64,000 nucleotides of DNA, from assembly GCF_028368975.1 (NCBI RefSeq), contig NZ_JAQNDM010000001.1, positions 806,001 to 870,000 on the forward strand. Reading direction: 5' to 3'. The stretch is from Stigmatella ashevillena (GTDB taxonomy: Bacteria; Myxococcota; Myxococcia; Myxococcales; Myxococcaceae). Below, one piece after another: positions 42,485-51,698 of this stretch. The notes under the pieces were generated by a model that ran no database searches, was not told where the DNA came from, and saw only the letters and a program-made list of their open reading frames with translations. A program made the position numbers and the translations under genes. Position 1 is the stretch's first letter; every line of letters begins with the position of its first letter.

Positions 42485-44962
42485 CTACTCGACGATCACG
42501 AACTCCACGCGCCGGTTGTTGGCGCGGCCCTCGGCCGTGGCGTTGGTATCGATGGGCTTGGACATGCCGAAGCCCGCCGACTCCAGCCGCTCCGCGGCGA
42601 TGCCCTTCTGGATGAGGTACTGCTGCACCCACTTCGCCCGGCGCGCCGACAGATCCTGGTTGTAGGCCGCGCTGCTCGCGTTGTCGGTATGGGCCTCGAT
42701 CCGCAGCTTCTTGATATCGGGGTTGTCCCTGAGCACCTCGAACACCTGGTCGAGGATCGGCAGGGATTCGGCGACAGCAGTGTCCTTATCCGTGTCGAAG
42801 AAGACCTTCTCGAGCGTGCGCAGTTTGCCCTCCTCGATCACCACCTTCGCAGGCGCTGGCGCTGGCTCGGGCACAGGCGCCGGTTCGGGCACAGGCGCCG
42901 GTTCGGGCACAGGCGCTGGCACAAGCGCAGAGGGTGCTGGACTGTGGCAGGCAGGCACAGCAAGTCGTATTGCAAAAAAGAGAAGCAGGCCCAAGAGGAG
43001 GAGCCATAAACCTACCCGCCCCACCCACTTCGAAGAGCCGCTCAACACCTTCTCAGGCGCTGGGAGGGGCACGAGAAGAGGCACGGGAAGAGGCACGGGA
43101 AGGGGCACGGGAAAGTCCGCTACGGCGGCCTGGCAGCAGCAGTATTCCTGGGTGGCCAGGCGCGGGTCGGACTTGCAGCTGCAGATGATCTTCTCAAGCA
43201 GGCTCTGAAAGCCGCTCAACGAGTCCTCGGCCGTGAAGGACTGACCGCGCGTCTCACGGGCCACGCGGGCGTACTCGGACTTCAAGGCATCGCGCTCCCA
43301 GCCCTTGGCCTTGCTCTTCCCCAAATAGGTGTGCACGCGCACGCACGCCTTCTGGGCGGTCCCAATGGCCCGCGTGGCGGCGGCGACGTCTTCCGCGCTG
43401 ACCTTGCGGCCTCCTGCCTCCAGCGCCTCGTCACTCAGGATGAAAAGGGCACGCTGGGCCTCGGGCCGCCAATCAAAGTGGGTCGAGACATCCTCGATGG
43501 CACGCGCCCCATCTTCCCGAACCTTGCCGCCCGCGACCCAGGTAAAGGGACGACCCTTGAACGCCTTTGCATCCGCCCCGGCTTGCTGGGTCAGGTAGTC
43601 GCGCACGGTGGTGCCAAAGAGAGTGCCTTCGAAGGTGCCCTCGATGCCCAAGTAGGTGACGCGCAGGTCTGACGGACAGTGGGTCCGGGCGGCCTTGATG
43701 GCGGCGCTCACGGCCCCGCTCAAGTCATCCGCCTCCTCCCTCATGGACTTACTGGCGTCGATAACCACGACGAGGTCCACCACCGGCAGGCTCGGCTTGC
43801 CCTCCCCGACGATGGTGGTGGGCTCGGCACGTTGCGGAAACTCCAGCGTCCGACGCTGCTTGGCGTAGTCACCCTCCACACCCCGGTGACGGGAGACCGG
43901 TCCGGGCTTCGCGGGCGAGGCGCTCCCCGCCTTCAAGCCCTGGGTGTTCTCCGCGTTGGAGACCTCCAAGGAGAACTGCCCCGGGCCGAAGGACAAGCCG
44001 CGCACGTCCTTGAGTTGCAGCGTGCCCACGACAGAGTCGTGGTACCAGAACGCGGTCAGCTTGGGACCGCCTGCGGCGGGAATAGCCAGGGCGGCCTGCG
44101 TGGGCGGGCCCTCGTGGGTGAAGCAGCCCTTGCCAAACAAAGACCCATCCGCACTGAGGACTCGAAACGTGTAGCTGGTGGTTTCGACCGTTGCCTTGGA
44201 CTCAGGCGCGGGAGCGGTGACGAGAAGGGGCGCAGGGAAATCCTCCACGCCAGCCTGGCGGCAGCAGGGATCCTGGGTGGCCAGGCGCGGGTCGGACTTG
44301 CTGCTGCAGATGATCTTCTCAAGCAGGCTCTGAAAGCCGCTCAACGAGTCCTCGGCCGTGAAGGACTGGCCCCCTGTCTCGCGCGCCACCCGGGCGTACT
44401 CGGACTTCAAGGCATCGCGCGTCCTGGCCTTGGCCTTGCTCTTCCCCAAATAAGTGTGCACGTGCACGCCCGCCTTCTGGGCGGTCCCAATGGCCCGCGT
44501 GGCGGCGGCGACGTCTTCCGCGCTGACCTTGCGGCCTCCTGCCTCCAGCGCCTCGTCACCCAGGAAAAACACGGCACGCTGGGCCTCGGGCCGCCAATCA
44601 AAGTGGGTCGAGACATCCTCGATGGCACGCGCCCCATCTTCCCGAACCTTGCCGCCCGCGACCCAGGTAAAGGGACGACCCTTGAACGCCTTTGCATCCG
44701 CCCCGGCTTGCTGGGTCAGGTAGTCGCGCACGGTGGTGCCGAAGAGGGTGCCTTCGAAGGTGCCCTCGATGCCCAAGTAGGTGACGCGCAGGTCTGACGG
44801 ACAGTGGGTCCGGGCGGCCTTGATGGCGGCGCTCACGGCCCCGCTCAAGTCATCCGCCTCCTCCCTCATGGACTTACTGGCGTCGATGACCACGACGAGA
44901 TCCACCACTGGCAGACTCGGCTTGCCCTCCCCGACGATGGTGGTGGTCTCGGTCGTTGACAT
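42485..44962 (-). CDS. vWA-OmpA repeat protein (two vWA domains, one beta unit, TM, OmpA)
   Basis: 825 residues from M-S-T-T-E-T-T. That start is chosen because the paralogue next door begins M-S-T-A-E-T-T at a well supported site; the ribosome site here is poor. Order: vWA-1 (MIDAS D-A-S-K-S near 44880), a beta-rich S-Y-T-F-R-V-L unit, vWA-2 (near 43760), a Pro/Leu/Val repeat, one membrane helix (about 42962-43012), a P-E-P-A-P-V repeat and a C-terminal OmpA/peptidoglycan-binding domain (A-H-T-D-N, N-R-R-V-E-F). Each vWA ends in a Cys motif (T-Q-x-x-C-C-x-Q-A). Topology suggests cytoplasmic vWA domains and a periplasmic OmpA anchor. The N-terminus looks like the paralogue with its first beta unit deleted. 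Confidence 0.9.
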   Translation of the reverse strand: MSTTETTTIVGEGKPSLPVVDLVVVIDASKSMREEADDLSGAVSAAIKAARTHCPSDLRVTYLGIEGTFEGTLFGTTVRDYLTQQAGADAKAFKGRPFTWVAGGKVREDGARAIEDVSTHFDWRPEAQRAVFFLGDEALEAGGRKVSAEDVAAATRAIGTAQKAGVHVHTYLGKSKAKARTRDALKSEYARVARETGGQSFTAEDSLSGFQSLLEKIICSSKSDPRLATQDPCCRQAGVEDFPAPLLVTAPAPESKATVETTSYTFRVLSADGSLFGKGCFTHEGPPTQAALAIPAAGGPKLTAFWYHDSVVGTLQLKDVRGLSFGPGQFSLEVSNAENTQGLKAGSASPAKPGPVSRHRGVEGDYAKQRRTLEFPQRAEPTTIVGEGKPSLPVVDLVVVIDASKSMREEADDLSGAVSAAIKAARTHCPSDLRVTYLGIEGTFEGTLFGTTVRDYLTQQAGADAKAFKGRPFTWVAGGKVREDGARAIEDVSTHFDWRPEAQRALFILSDEALEAGGRKVSAEDVAAATRAIGTAQKACVRVHTYLGKSKAKGWERDALKSEYARVARETRGQSFTAEDSLSGFQSLLEKIICSCKSDPRLATQEYCCCQAAVADFPVPLPVPLPVPLLVPLPAPEKVLSGSSKWVGRVGLWLLLLGLLLFFAIRLAVPACHSPAPSALVPAPVPEPAPVPEPAPVPEPAPAPAKVVIEEGKLRTLEKVFFDTDKDTAVAESLPILDQVFEVLRDNPDIKKLRIEAHTDNASSAAYNQDLSARRAKWVQQYLIQKGIAAERLESAGFGMSKPIDTNATAEGRANNRRVEFVIVE
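43156..44947 (-). repeat. Near-identical direct repeat of about 665 bases, period 1125
   Basis: Bases 43156-43822 and 44281-44947 match almost base for base at a constant offset of 1125 (375 codons). They encode vWA-2 and vWA-1 of the 825-residue protein, which differ at only a few residues. This points to recent tandem duplication within the gene. Confidence 0.85.
43826..44190 (-). repeat. Beta-unit segment nearly identical to 47401-47765 in the upstream paralogue
   Basis: From GGCACGTTGCGG at 43826 and 47401 the two stretches run essentially identically for about 360 bases (offset 3575), including silent positions. The other two beta units of the large protein differ at many sites. Gene conversion or a recent copy between the two genes is the simplest explanation. 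Confidence 0.8.
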
Positions 44963-45072
44963 GATTACCACTGGAGATTCCAACATGATGATGCCGCCGC
45001 ATAGGGCGTGGCTGCGAAGACAGCGCGAGAAACCCGCCCCCTGGAGATGACTCCAGGGGGCCACCCAGGGAG

Positions 45073-48000
45073 CTACTCGACGATCACGAACTCCACGCGC
45101 CGGTTGTTGGCGCGGCCCTCAGCCGTGGCGTTGGTATCGATGGGCTTGGACATGCCGAAGCCCGCCGACTCCAGCCGCTCCGCGGCGATGCCCTTCTGGA
45201 TGAGGTACTGCCGCACCCACTTCGCCCGGCGCGCCGACAGATCCTGGTTGTAGGCCGCACCGCCTGCGTTGTCGGTATGGGCCTCGATCCGCAGCTTTTT
45301 GATATCGGGGTTGTCCTTGAGCACCTCAAGCACCTGGTTGAGGATCGGCAGGGATTCGGCGACAGCGGTGTCCTTATCCGTGTTGAAAAAGACCTTCTCG
45401 AGTGTACGCAGCTTGCCCTTCTCGACCACCACCTTCGCAGGCTCAGGCGCTGGTGCAGGCGCTGGCGCTGGTGCTGGCGCTGGCGCTGGTGCAGGCGCTG
45501 GCACAGGGGCGGGCACAGGCACAGGCACAGGGGCGGGCACAGGCACAGGCACAGGGGCGGGCAGGTCCTCCACGGCAGCTTGGCAGCAGCAGTACTCCTG
45601 GGTGGACACACGTGGGTCGGACTTGCTACCGCAGATGACCTTCTCAAGCAGACTCTGGAAGCCGCTCAGCGCATCCTGCGCCGTGAAGGACTGCCCGCGC
45701 GTCTCGCGGGCCAAGCGGGCGTACTCGGACTCCAGGGCCGCGCGCCCCTCTCCCTTGGCGGCGGTCGTGCCCAGGTAGGTGTGGATGCGCACACCTGCCT
45801 TCTGGGCGGTCTCGATGGCCCGGGTCGCGGCAGCGATGTCCTCCGCGTCGACGTTGTCTCCTCCTTCCAGCCCCTCGTCACCCAGAAAGAACAGGGCCCG
45901 CCGGGCCTCGGGCCGCCAATCGAAGTGGTTGGTGACGTCCTCGATGGCCCGTGCCCCATCCTCCTGTGCGCCGCCACGCTTGACTGTTCCCCTGAGGCGC
46001 CCCTTGAGAATCGCGGCATCCACCTTGGCCTTCTGGGTCAAGTAGTCGCGCACGGTGGTGTCAAAGAGGGTGCGCTTGAAGATGCCCTCGATGCCCAAGT
46101 AGGTGACGCGCAGGTCCGAGGGGCAGCTGGACTTGGCGACTTCAATGGCGGCGCCCACGGCCGTGCTCAAGCCCGCCGCCTCATCTCTCATGGACTTACT
46201 GGAATCGACGACCACGACAAGGTCCACGGCCGGAATGGTCAGCGTGCCCTCTTCGACGGTGGTGGTGGGTTCGGCACGCCGCGGAAACTCCAACGTCCGG
46301 CCCTGGCTGGCCTGCTCGCCCCCCACACTCTGGTGACGGGAGATCTCTCCGGGCTTCGCGGGCGAGGCAACCCCTGCCTTCAACCCCTGGGTGTTGTCTG
46401 GGTTGGAAATCTCCAGGGAGAACTGTTCCGGAGCGAAGGACAAGCCGCGCACGTCCTTGAGTTGCAGCGTGCCCACGACAGGGTCGTGGTACCAGAGCGC
46501 GGTCAGCTTGGGACCACCCACGGCGGGAAGGGCCAGGGCGGCCTGAGTGGGCGGGCCCTCGTGGGTGAAGCAGCCCTTGCCAAACACGGACCCATCTGCG
46601 TTGAGGACTCGGAACGTGTAGCTGGTGGTTTCGACCGTTGCCTTGGGCTCAGGCGCGGGTGGAGTCACGGGAAGGGGGGCTGGCTTGGGCGCGGGGAAGT
46701 CCTCCACGCCAGCCTGGCAGCAGCAGTACTCCTGGGTGGTCACGCGAGGCTTGGACTTGCTGCCGCAGATGACACTCTCGAGCATGCTCTGGAAGCCGCT
46801 CAGCGACTTCTGGACCGTGAAGGACTGGCCCCCTGTCTCGCGCGCCACCCGGGCGTACTCGGACTCCAGGGCATCGCGCGTCCTGGCCTTGGTCGTCCCC
46901 AAGTAGGTGTGCACGCGCACGCCTGCCTCCTGGGCAGTCCCGATGGCTCGCGTGGCAGCGGCGACTCCTCTCGCGTTGACCTCACCTCCCCCGTCCAACC
47001 CCTCGTCCCCCAGGAAGAACACGGCACGCTGGGCCTCGGGCCGCCAATCAAAGTGGGTCGAGACATCCTCGATGGCGCGCGCTCCATCTTCCCGGACCTT
47101 GCCGCCCGCGACCCAGGTAAAGGGTCGGCTCTTGAGCGCCGCGCTGGCCGCCCCGGCCTGCCGGGTCAGGTAGTCACGCAAGGTGGTGCCAAAGAGAGTG
47201 CCTTCGAAGGTGCCCTCGATGCCCAGGTAGGTGACGCGCAGATCTGACGGACAGCGGGTCCGGGCGGCCTTGATGGCGGCGCTCACGGCCCCGCTCAAGT
47301 CATCCGCCTCGTCCTCCATGGACTTACTGGCGTCGATGACCACGACGAGGTCCACCACCGGAATGGTCAGCGTGCCCTCCTCGACAGTGGTGGTGGGCTC
47401 GGCACGTTGCGGAAACTCCAGCGTCCGACGCTGCTTGGCGTAGTCACCCTCCACACCCCGGTGACGGGAGACCGGTCCGGGCTTCGCGGGCGAGGCGCTC
47501 CCCGCCTTCAAGCCCTGGGTGTTCTCCGCGTTGGAGACCTCCAAGGAGAACTGCCCCGGGCCGAAGGACAAGCCGCGCACGTCCTTGAGTTGCAGCGTGC
47601 CCACGACAGAGTCGTGGTACCAGAACGCGGTCAGCTTGGGACCGCCTGCGGCGGGAATAGCCAGGGCGGCCTGCGTGGGCGGGCCCTCGTGGGTGAAGCA
47701 GCCCTTGCCAAACAAAGACCCATCCGCACTGAGGACTCGAAACGTGTAGCTGGTGGTCTCGACCGTTGCCTTGGGCTCAGACGGGGATGTGCCCTCCACG
47801 GCAGCCTGGCAGCAGCAGGGCTCTTGGGTGGCCGCGCGCGGGTCGGACTTGCTGCCGCAGATGACGCTCTCGAGCATGCTCTGGAAGCCACTCAGCGACT
47901 CCTGAATCAAGAAGGGCTGGCCTCCTGTCTCGCGCGCCACTCGGGCGTACTCGGACTTCAAGGCCTCAAGCTCCCAGGCCTTGACCTTGGTCGTGCCCAG

Positions 48001-48870
48001 GTAGGTGTGCACGCGCACGCCCGCCTTCTGCGCGGCCTTGATGGCGCGGGTGGCGGCGGCGACGCCTTTCGAGTCGAACTTGCCACCTCTCTCCAGCCCT
48101 TCGTCGCCCAGGAAGAACAGGGCGCGCTGGGCCTCGGGCCGCCAATCAAAGTGGGTCGAGAGATCCTCGATGACCCGCGCCCCATCTTCCCGAACCTTGC
48201 CACCCGCGATCCAGGTAAAGGGGCGGCTCTTGAGCACCGCCGCATCCGCCCCGACATGCCGGATCAAATAGTCGCGCACGGTGGTATCAAAGAGGGTGCC
48301 TTCAAAGGTGCCCTCAATGCCCAGGTAGGTGACGCGCAGATCCGACGGGCACTGGCTTCGGGCGACTTCGATGGCGGCGCTCAGGGCCTCGCTCAAGCCC
48401 TCCGCCTCGTCCCCCATGGACTTGCTGGCGTCAATGACCACGACGAGGTCCACGGCCGGAAGGCTCGGCTTGCCCCCTTCGACGGGGGGAGTGGACGCAA
48501 CCTGTCGCGGAAACTCCAGCGTCCGGCCTTGGCTGGCGACCTCCCCCCCCGCATTCCGGTGGCTGGAGACCAGTCCGGGCCCAGCGGGCGAGACGCCCTC
48601 TGCCTTCAAACCCTGGGTGTTCTCTGGATTGGAGAGGTCCAAGGAGAACTGCTCCGGGGTGAAGGACAAGCCGCGCACGTCCTTGAGTTGCAGGGTGCCC
48701 ACGACAGGGTCGTGGTACCAGAGCGCGGTCAGCTTGGGACCACCCGCGGCGGGAAGGGCCAGGGCGGCCTGAGTGGGCGGGCCTTCATGGGCGAAGCAGC
48801 CCTTGCCAAACACGGACCCATCTGCGTTGAGGACTCGGAACGTGTAGCTGGTGGTTTCGGCCGTTGACAT
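45073..48870 (-). CDS. Large vWA-OmpA repeat protein (three beta-unit/vWA pairs plus OmpA)
   Basis: 1265 residues. The ATG at 48870 is preceded by AAAGGGGGTGA. It has three repeats of a beta unit (S-Y-T-F-R-V-L-N-A-D-G-S, then W-Y-H-D-P-V-V-G-T-L-Q-L) followed by a vWA domain with D-x-S-x-S (D-A-S-K-S twice, D-S-S-K-S once). A Pro/Ala/Val low-complexity linker and an OmpA domain come last. Each vWA is followed by a Cys cluster, I-C-G-S-K-S...T-Q-E-x-C-C-C-Q-A. No signal peptide or membrane helix is apparent, which is odd for an OmpA-domain protein. vWA proteins usually mediate metal-dependent protein contact; the partner here is unknown. It stops 110 bases before the paralogue's start, on the same strand. 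Confidence 0.9.
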   Translation of the reverse strand: MSTAETTSYTFRVLNADGSVFGKGCFAHEGPPTQAALALPAAGGPKLTALWYHDPVVGTLQLKDVRGLSFTPEQFSLDLSNPENTQGLKAEGVSPAGPGLVSSHRNAGGEVASQGRTLEFPRQVASTPPVEGGKPSLPAVDLVVVIDASKSMGDEAEGLSEALSAAIEVARSQCPSDLRVTYLGIEGTFEGTLFDTTVRDYLIRHVGADAAVLKSRPFTWIAGGKVREDGARVIEDLSTHFDWRPEAQRALFFLGDEGLERGGKFDSKGVAAATRAIKAAQKAGVRVHTYLGTTKVKAWELEALKSEYARVARETGGQPFLIQESLSGFQSMLESVICGSKSDPRAATQEPCCCQAAVEGTSPSEPKATVETTSYTFRVLSADGSLFGKGCFTHEGPPTQAALAIPAAGGPKLTAFWYHDSVVGTLQLKDVRGLSFGPGQFSLEVSNAENTQGLKAGSASPAKPGPVSRHRGVEGDYAKQRRTLEFPQRAEPTTTVEEGTLTIPVVDLVVVIDASKSMEDEADDLSGAVSAAIKAARTRCPSDLRVTYLGIEGTFEGTLFGTTLRDYLTRQAGAASAALKSRPFTWVAGGKVREDGARAIEDVSTHFDWRPEAQRAVFFLGDEGLDGGGEVNARGVAAATRAIGTAQEAGVRVHTYLGTTKARTRDALESEYARVARETGGQSFTVQKSLSGFQSMLESVICGSKSKPRVTTQEYCCCQAGVEDFPAPKPAPLPVTPPAPEPKATVETTSYTFRVLNADGSVFGKGCFTHEGPPTQAALALPAVGGPKLTALWYHDPVVGTLQLKDVRGLSFAPEQFSLEISNPDNTQGLKAGVASPAKPGEISRHQSVGGEQASQGRTLEFPRRAEPTTTVEEGTLTIPAVDLVVVVDSSKSMRDEAAGLSTAVGAAIEVAKSSCPSDLRVTYLGIEGIFKRTLFDTTVRDYLTQKAKVDAAILKGRLRGTVKRGGAQEDGARAIEDVTNHFDWRPEARRALFFLGDEGLEGGDNVDAEDIAAATRAIETAQKAGVRIHTYLGTTAAKGEGRAALESEYARLARETRGQSFTAQDALSGFQSLLEKVICGSKSDPRVSTQEYCCCQAAVEDLPAPVPVPVPAPVPVPVPAPVPAPAPAPAPAPAPAPAPAPEPAKVVVEKGKLRTLEKVFFNTDKDTAVAESLPILNQVLEVLKDNPDIKKLRIEAHTDNAGGAAYNQDLSARRAKWVRQYLIQKGIAAERLESAGFGMSKPIDTNATAEGRANNRRVEFVIVE
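45437..45570 (-). repeat. Low-complexity Pro/Ala/Val-coding tract
   Basis: Repeats of GGCGCT/GGTGCA-like hexamers, then GGCACA-based units, encode alternating Pro-Ala and Pro-Val before the OmpA domain of the large vWA protein. Similar 18-base (42865-42925) and 12-base (43065-43115) repeats sit in the shorter paralogue. Such tracts tend to vary in length and usually form extended cell-wall-spanning linkers. Confidence 0.75.
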
Positions 48871-49040
48871 GGTCACCCCCTTTAGGGCTCCAGCGCGTGG
48901 GGCGCAACTGACTAAAGCCCATCGTGGGACGCAATCCTCCTGAGTCCCCAGGTGATTGTCATGAACAATTCGTGAGGTTCTGCCGCGTCTCTGGACGGAC
49001 CTTTCAACTCCCAAATTGGAATTGACAATCCTCGACTGTC

Positions 49041-49673
49041 CTAAGATGCACCCCTCTGCCGATTCGAGCGGAGCACCGGGCGTTTGGGAAGGTGGCGCAG
49101 ACCCATCCAGACCAGCGATGAGATGTGCGCGGCAACCTCTTCAACGGGCGGCTTGCGCACGCCCATCCACCACTGGCCGACGAAGGTGACCATGCCAACC
49201 AGGGCATGGGCGTAGATCGGCGCCACCTTGGGATCATAGCCCGCAGCCTTGAACGAGGTGAGGAAGAGATGACTGACGCGCTCAGCCACATCGTTGAGCA
49301 GCGACGACATCCCGCCGCGAGCCGTGGTCACCGGTGTATCGTGCGCGAGGATGGCAAAACCATCGGGGTGATCCTTCACATACGTTAGAAATGCGATGGC
49401 GCCCTGTTCGACGCGCTCGCGCGGACTGCCCACCGCGATGGCCTCGGCGATGCGCCTCACGACATACTCCATCTCTCGGTCGACGATGACCGCGTAAAGC
49501 CCCTCTTTGCCGCCGAAGTGCTCGTAGATGACGGGTTTGGAGACCTTCGCCGCTTCGGCGATCTCTTCGACAGAAGCCGCCTCGTAGCCGCGTCGAGCAA
49601 AAACAGCACGTCCGACGTCGATGAGCTGGGCGCGTCGGGCAGAGGCATGAAGTCGTGGAGCACGGGGAGCCAT
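49041..49673 (-). CDS. TetR/AcrR-family transcriptional regulator
   Basis: 210 residues. The N-terminal helix-turn-helix is typical: A-V-F-A-R-R-G-Y-E-A-A-S-V-E-E-I-A-E, then V-S-K-P-V-I-Y-E-H-F-G-G-K-E-G-L-Y. The C-terminal ligand domain has an F-V-G-Q-W-W-M-G segment. Inverted repeats lie 8 bases upstream of its start (49681-49690) and in the promoter region of the divergent hydrolase gene (49889-49902). It may therefore repress itself and its neighbour. The ligand is unknown. Confidence 0.92.
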   Translation of the reverse strand: MAPRAPRLHASARRAQLIDVGRAVFARRGYEAASVEEIAEAAKVSKPVIYEHFGGKEGLYAVIVDREMEYVVRRIAEAIAVGSPRERVEQGAIAFLTYVKDHPDGFAILAHDTPVTTARGGMSSLLNDVAERVSHLFLTSFKAAGYDPKVAPIYAHALVGMVTFVGQWWMGVRKPPVEEVAAHISSLVWMGLRHLPKRPVLRSNRQRGAS

Positions 49674-49680
49674 TGAGGCC

Positions 49681-49690
49681 TACTTTAGTA
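49681..49690. promoter_or_regulatory. Inverted repeat upstream of the TetR gene (operator candidate)
   Basis: TACTTTAGTA is a perfect inverted repeat with TT between its arms. It sits 8 bases upstream of the regulator's ATG, a place where TetR proteins often autoregulate. The short length keeps confidence low. Confidence 0.35.
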
Positions 49691-49876
49691 CACCGCCCCC
49701 GCCCTGCGCGTCCTTGCGCCCGTGCTCTCGTGACCCCGCCCGGATGAAAGGCTCGAGGTGCTCTCAGTAGCCTACGCGGACGTAGACTCGACCCCGTTCG
49801 TGCCCTGGGGTGCGTTCGCGGGCCCCCCCCTCTTCGACCGGGAACATCCACTCATGTCGCGACATTCTTGTTTTGT

Positions 49877-49905
49877 TTGACAATCTAATTACGCTTGCGT
49901 AACCT
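49877..49905 (+). promoter_or_regulatory. Promoter candidate with embedded palindrome
   Basis: TTGACA (49877-49882) is followed after 17 bases by TAACCT (49900-49905), a fair sigma-70-type pair. The inverted repeat TTACGC-TT-GCGTAA (49889-49902) occupies the spacer and overlaps the -10, the classical position for TetR repression. It would drive the secreted hydrolase gene that starts 222 bases downstream. Confidence 0.5.
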
Positions 49906-50126
49906 CCGCTGCCGTAGGTTCCGAGGTGAGCTGGCAGCTCTCGGCAGCAGAGAGAGCCCCACTGTGTGTGATCGACGCACTGCGGCGATGAGGGGTAGGG
50001 CGCGAAGGGCCAGGAACCTTTGATGCAAGGCGTCACGCAATCCCTTTCCCACTGCTGCTGAAGCCGCCACCCGTCCCCGCTCCAACTGTCAATGCAGTTC
50101 CCAATCCCCCTGACCGGAGGTGTACC

Positions 50127-51698
50127 GTGTCCTGGTTACGTGCAATCGCTGTGTCCGTGATCTTGTCGCTGTGGCTTGTCACCAGTCCTGCCTCCGCATC
50201 CCCGTCCTTCCGGGTCATCAACCTCTCCATGCGGGATGGAGTGGCCCTGTCGGGCAACGTCTTCACGCCCGATACGCCAGGGCAGCACCCGGCCATCATC
50301 TTCGTCACCAGTTGGGCGCTGCCCAGCGTGGAGTATGTCGCGCAGGCGCAACAGTTCGCCGAGGCCGGGTACGTCGTGGTCTCGTACACCCCACGAGGCT
50401 TCTACACGTCGGGGGGCGGCATCGATACGGCGGGCCCCAAGGACATTGGTGACCTGAGCGAAGTCATCAACTGGACACTGGCCAATACGCCCACGGACGC
50501 GGCTCGCATCGGTGCTGCGGGCGTCTCCTATGGCGCGGGCATGGCGTTGATCGGCTCGGCCTTTGACTCACGCATCCGCGCCGTGGCCGCGTTGAGCGGC
50601 TGGACGGATTTGACGTACTCGTTGTTCTCGAACCAGACGCGCCATCTGCAGAGTGCCGGGCTGCTGTGGCTCTCGGCGGAGCTGACCGGGAAGCCCTCGA
50701 ACGAGCTGCGGCAAACCCTCTCGGACTTCTTCGCCAACCAGAACCTGGACAGCGTCATCGCGTACGCTCAGGCGCGCAGCGCCGCGACGTACCTGAATCG
50801 CATCAACACGAACCGTCCCGCCATCCTCATGGCCAACGCCTATGGCGACAGCTTCTTCGGGCCGAATCAGCTCACCGACTTCTTCACTCGGCTGACGGGA
50901 CCGAAGCGGCTCGAGCTCCGCCCAGGGGATCATGCCATTGCCGAGCTGACCGGCATCATCGGCCTGCCCAATGACGCCTGGAAGAGCACACGCCGTTGGT
51001 TCGACCAGTACCTGCGCGGCGTGAACACGGGCATCGGCTCGGAGAACCCCGTCCAGCTCCAGATCCGGGGCCAGAGCGCCTATGAATCGTACCCCTCGTG
51101 GAGCGCCGCCTCGACGAGCACCGCGCGCTACAACCTGGGCGAGGTGCACTGGTGGAACAACGAGGGCGACCTCCTGACGGGTTCGCAGACGGGCTGGAGC
51201 AAGACGATTGTCGCGGGGGATGACACCGTCGCCAACGGAGGCGTGGTGCTGCTGACGAGCGGCGCGGAGGCCATCACGGGCGAGCCGATCACGGCGTGGA
51301 TTCCAGCGGTGGACCGGTCGAATGCGGCCGTCTGGCAGTCGGAGTGGCTGACAAGCCCGCAGCGCGTGCGCGGAGCCCCGCACCTGCGCCTGACCGTCAC
51401 TCCGGGCAGCTCCGGGCAGACGACGGTCATCGCCTACCTCTACGGCACGGACTGGGCCGGGACGGGAAGCCTCGTCACGCACGTCGCGGTCACGCTCCGA
51501 AACACCGTTGCCGGTCAGCCCTATGCGGTGGACGTCGACTTCCCGGCGACGGCCTATGACATTCCCAGCGGCCACCGCCTCTCGCTCGTCATCGACACCG
51601 TCGATCCGCTCTACGCGGACAAGGCGCCGCTCTTCTCCTCGGTGAAGTTCTCCTCGCCGTCGAGCAGCCCATCCTATGTGTCTCTGCCCCTGAAGTGA
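50127..51698 (+). CDS. Secreted alpha/beta hydrolase of the CocE/NonD - X-Pro peptidase S15 family
   Basis: 523 residues. The GTG start is supported by GGAGGTG 5 bases upstream. A signal peptide is clear: L-R-A-I-A-V-S-V-I-L-S-L-W-L-V, with cleavage likely after A-S-A near residue 24. The nucleophile is Ser134 in G-V-S-Y-G-A. The acid is probably in Y-G-D-S-F-F and the His in G-D-H-A-I-A-E. The C-terminal third has the jelly-roll features of the S15/CocE group (G-H-R-L-S-L-V-I-D). It would hydrolyse an ester or peptide bond outside the cytoplasm; the substrate is unknown. The divergent TetR regulator is a candidate controller. Confidence 0.88.
   Translation: MSWLRAIAVSVILSLWLVTSPASASPSFRVINLSMRDGVALSGNVFTPDTPGQHPAIIFVTSWALPSVEYVAQAQQFAEAGYVVVSYTPRGFYTSGGGIDTAGPKDIGDLSEVINWTLANTPTDAARIGAAGVSYGAGMALIGSAFDSRIRAVAALSGWTDLTYSLFSNQTRHLQSAGLLWLSAELTGKPSNELRQTLSDFFANQNLDSVIAYAQARSAATYLNRINTNRPAILMANAYGDSFFGPNQLTDFFTRLTGPKRLELRPGDHAIAELTGIIGLPNDAWKSTRRWFDQYLRGVNTGIGSENPVQLQIRGQSAYESYPSWSAASTSTARYNLGEVHWWNNEGDLLTGSQTGWSKTIVAGDDTVANGGVVLLTSGAEAITGEPITAWIPAVDRSNAAVWQSEWLTSPQRVRGAPHLRLTVTPGSSGQTTVIAYLYGTDWAGTGSLVTHVAVTLRNTVAGQPYAVDVDFPATAYDIPSGHRLSLVIDTVDPLYADKAPLFSSVKFSSPSSSPSYVSLPLK

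Larger units (their letters stand above)
49674..50126. other. Intergenic region between tetR-type gene and secreted hydrolase
   Basis: 453 bases without a gene I can support. It holds the operator candidate at 49681-49690, a promoter-like element with an overlapping palindrome at 49877-49905, and a stretch near 50000-50100 in which I see nothing specific. A minus-strand frame at 49764-50036 has no ribosome site or recognisable product. Confidence 0.6.

Noticed and set aside
45277-47247. 656-codon plus-strand frame within the vWA gene
   Set aside because: It lies opposite strong vWA and OmpA coding sequence, and its His/Gly/Leu-rich repeats simply mirror the repeated codons.
49764-50036. 90-codon minus-strand frame upstream of the TetR gene
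   Set aside because: It has no ribosome site or recognisable domain, and it overlaps the promoter candidate at 49877-49905.
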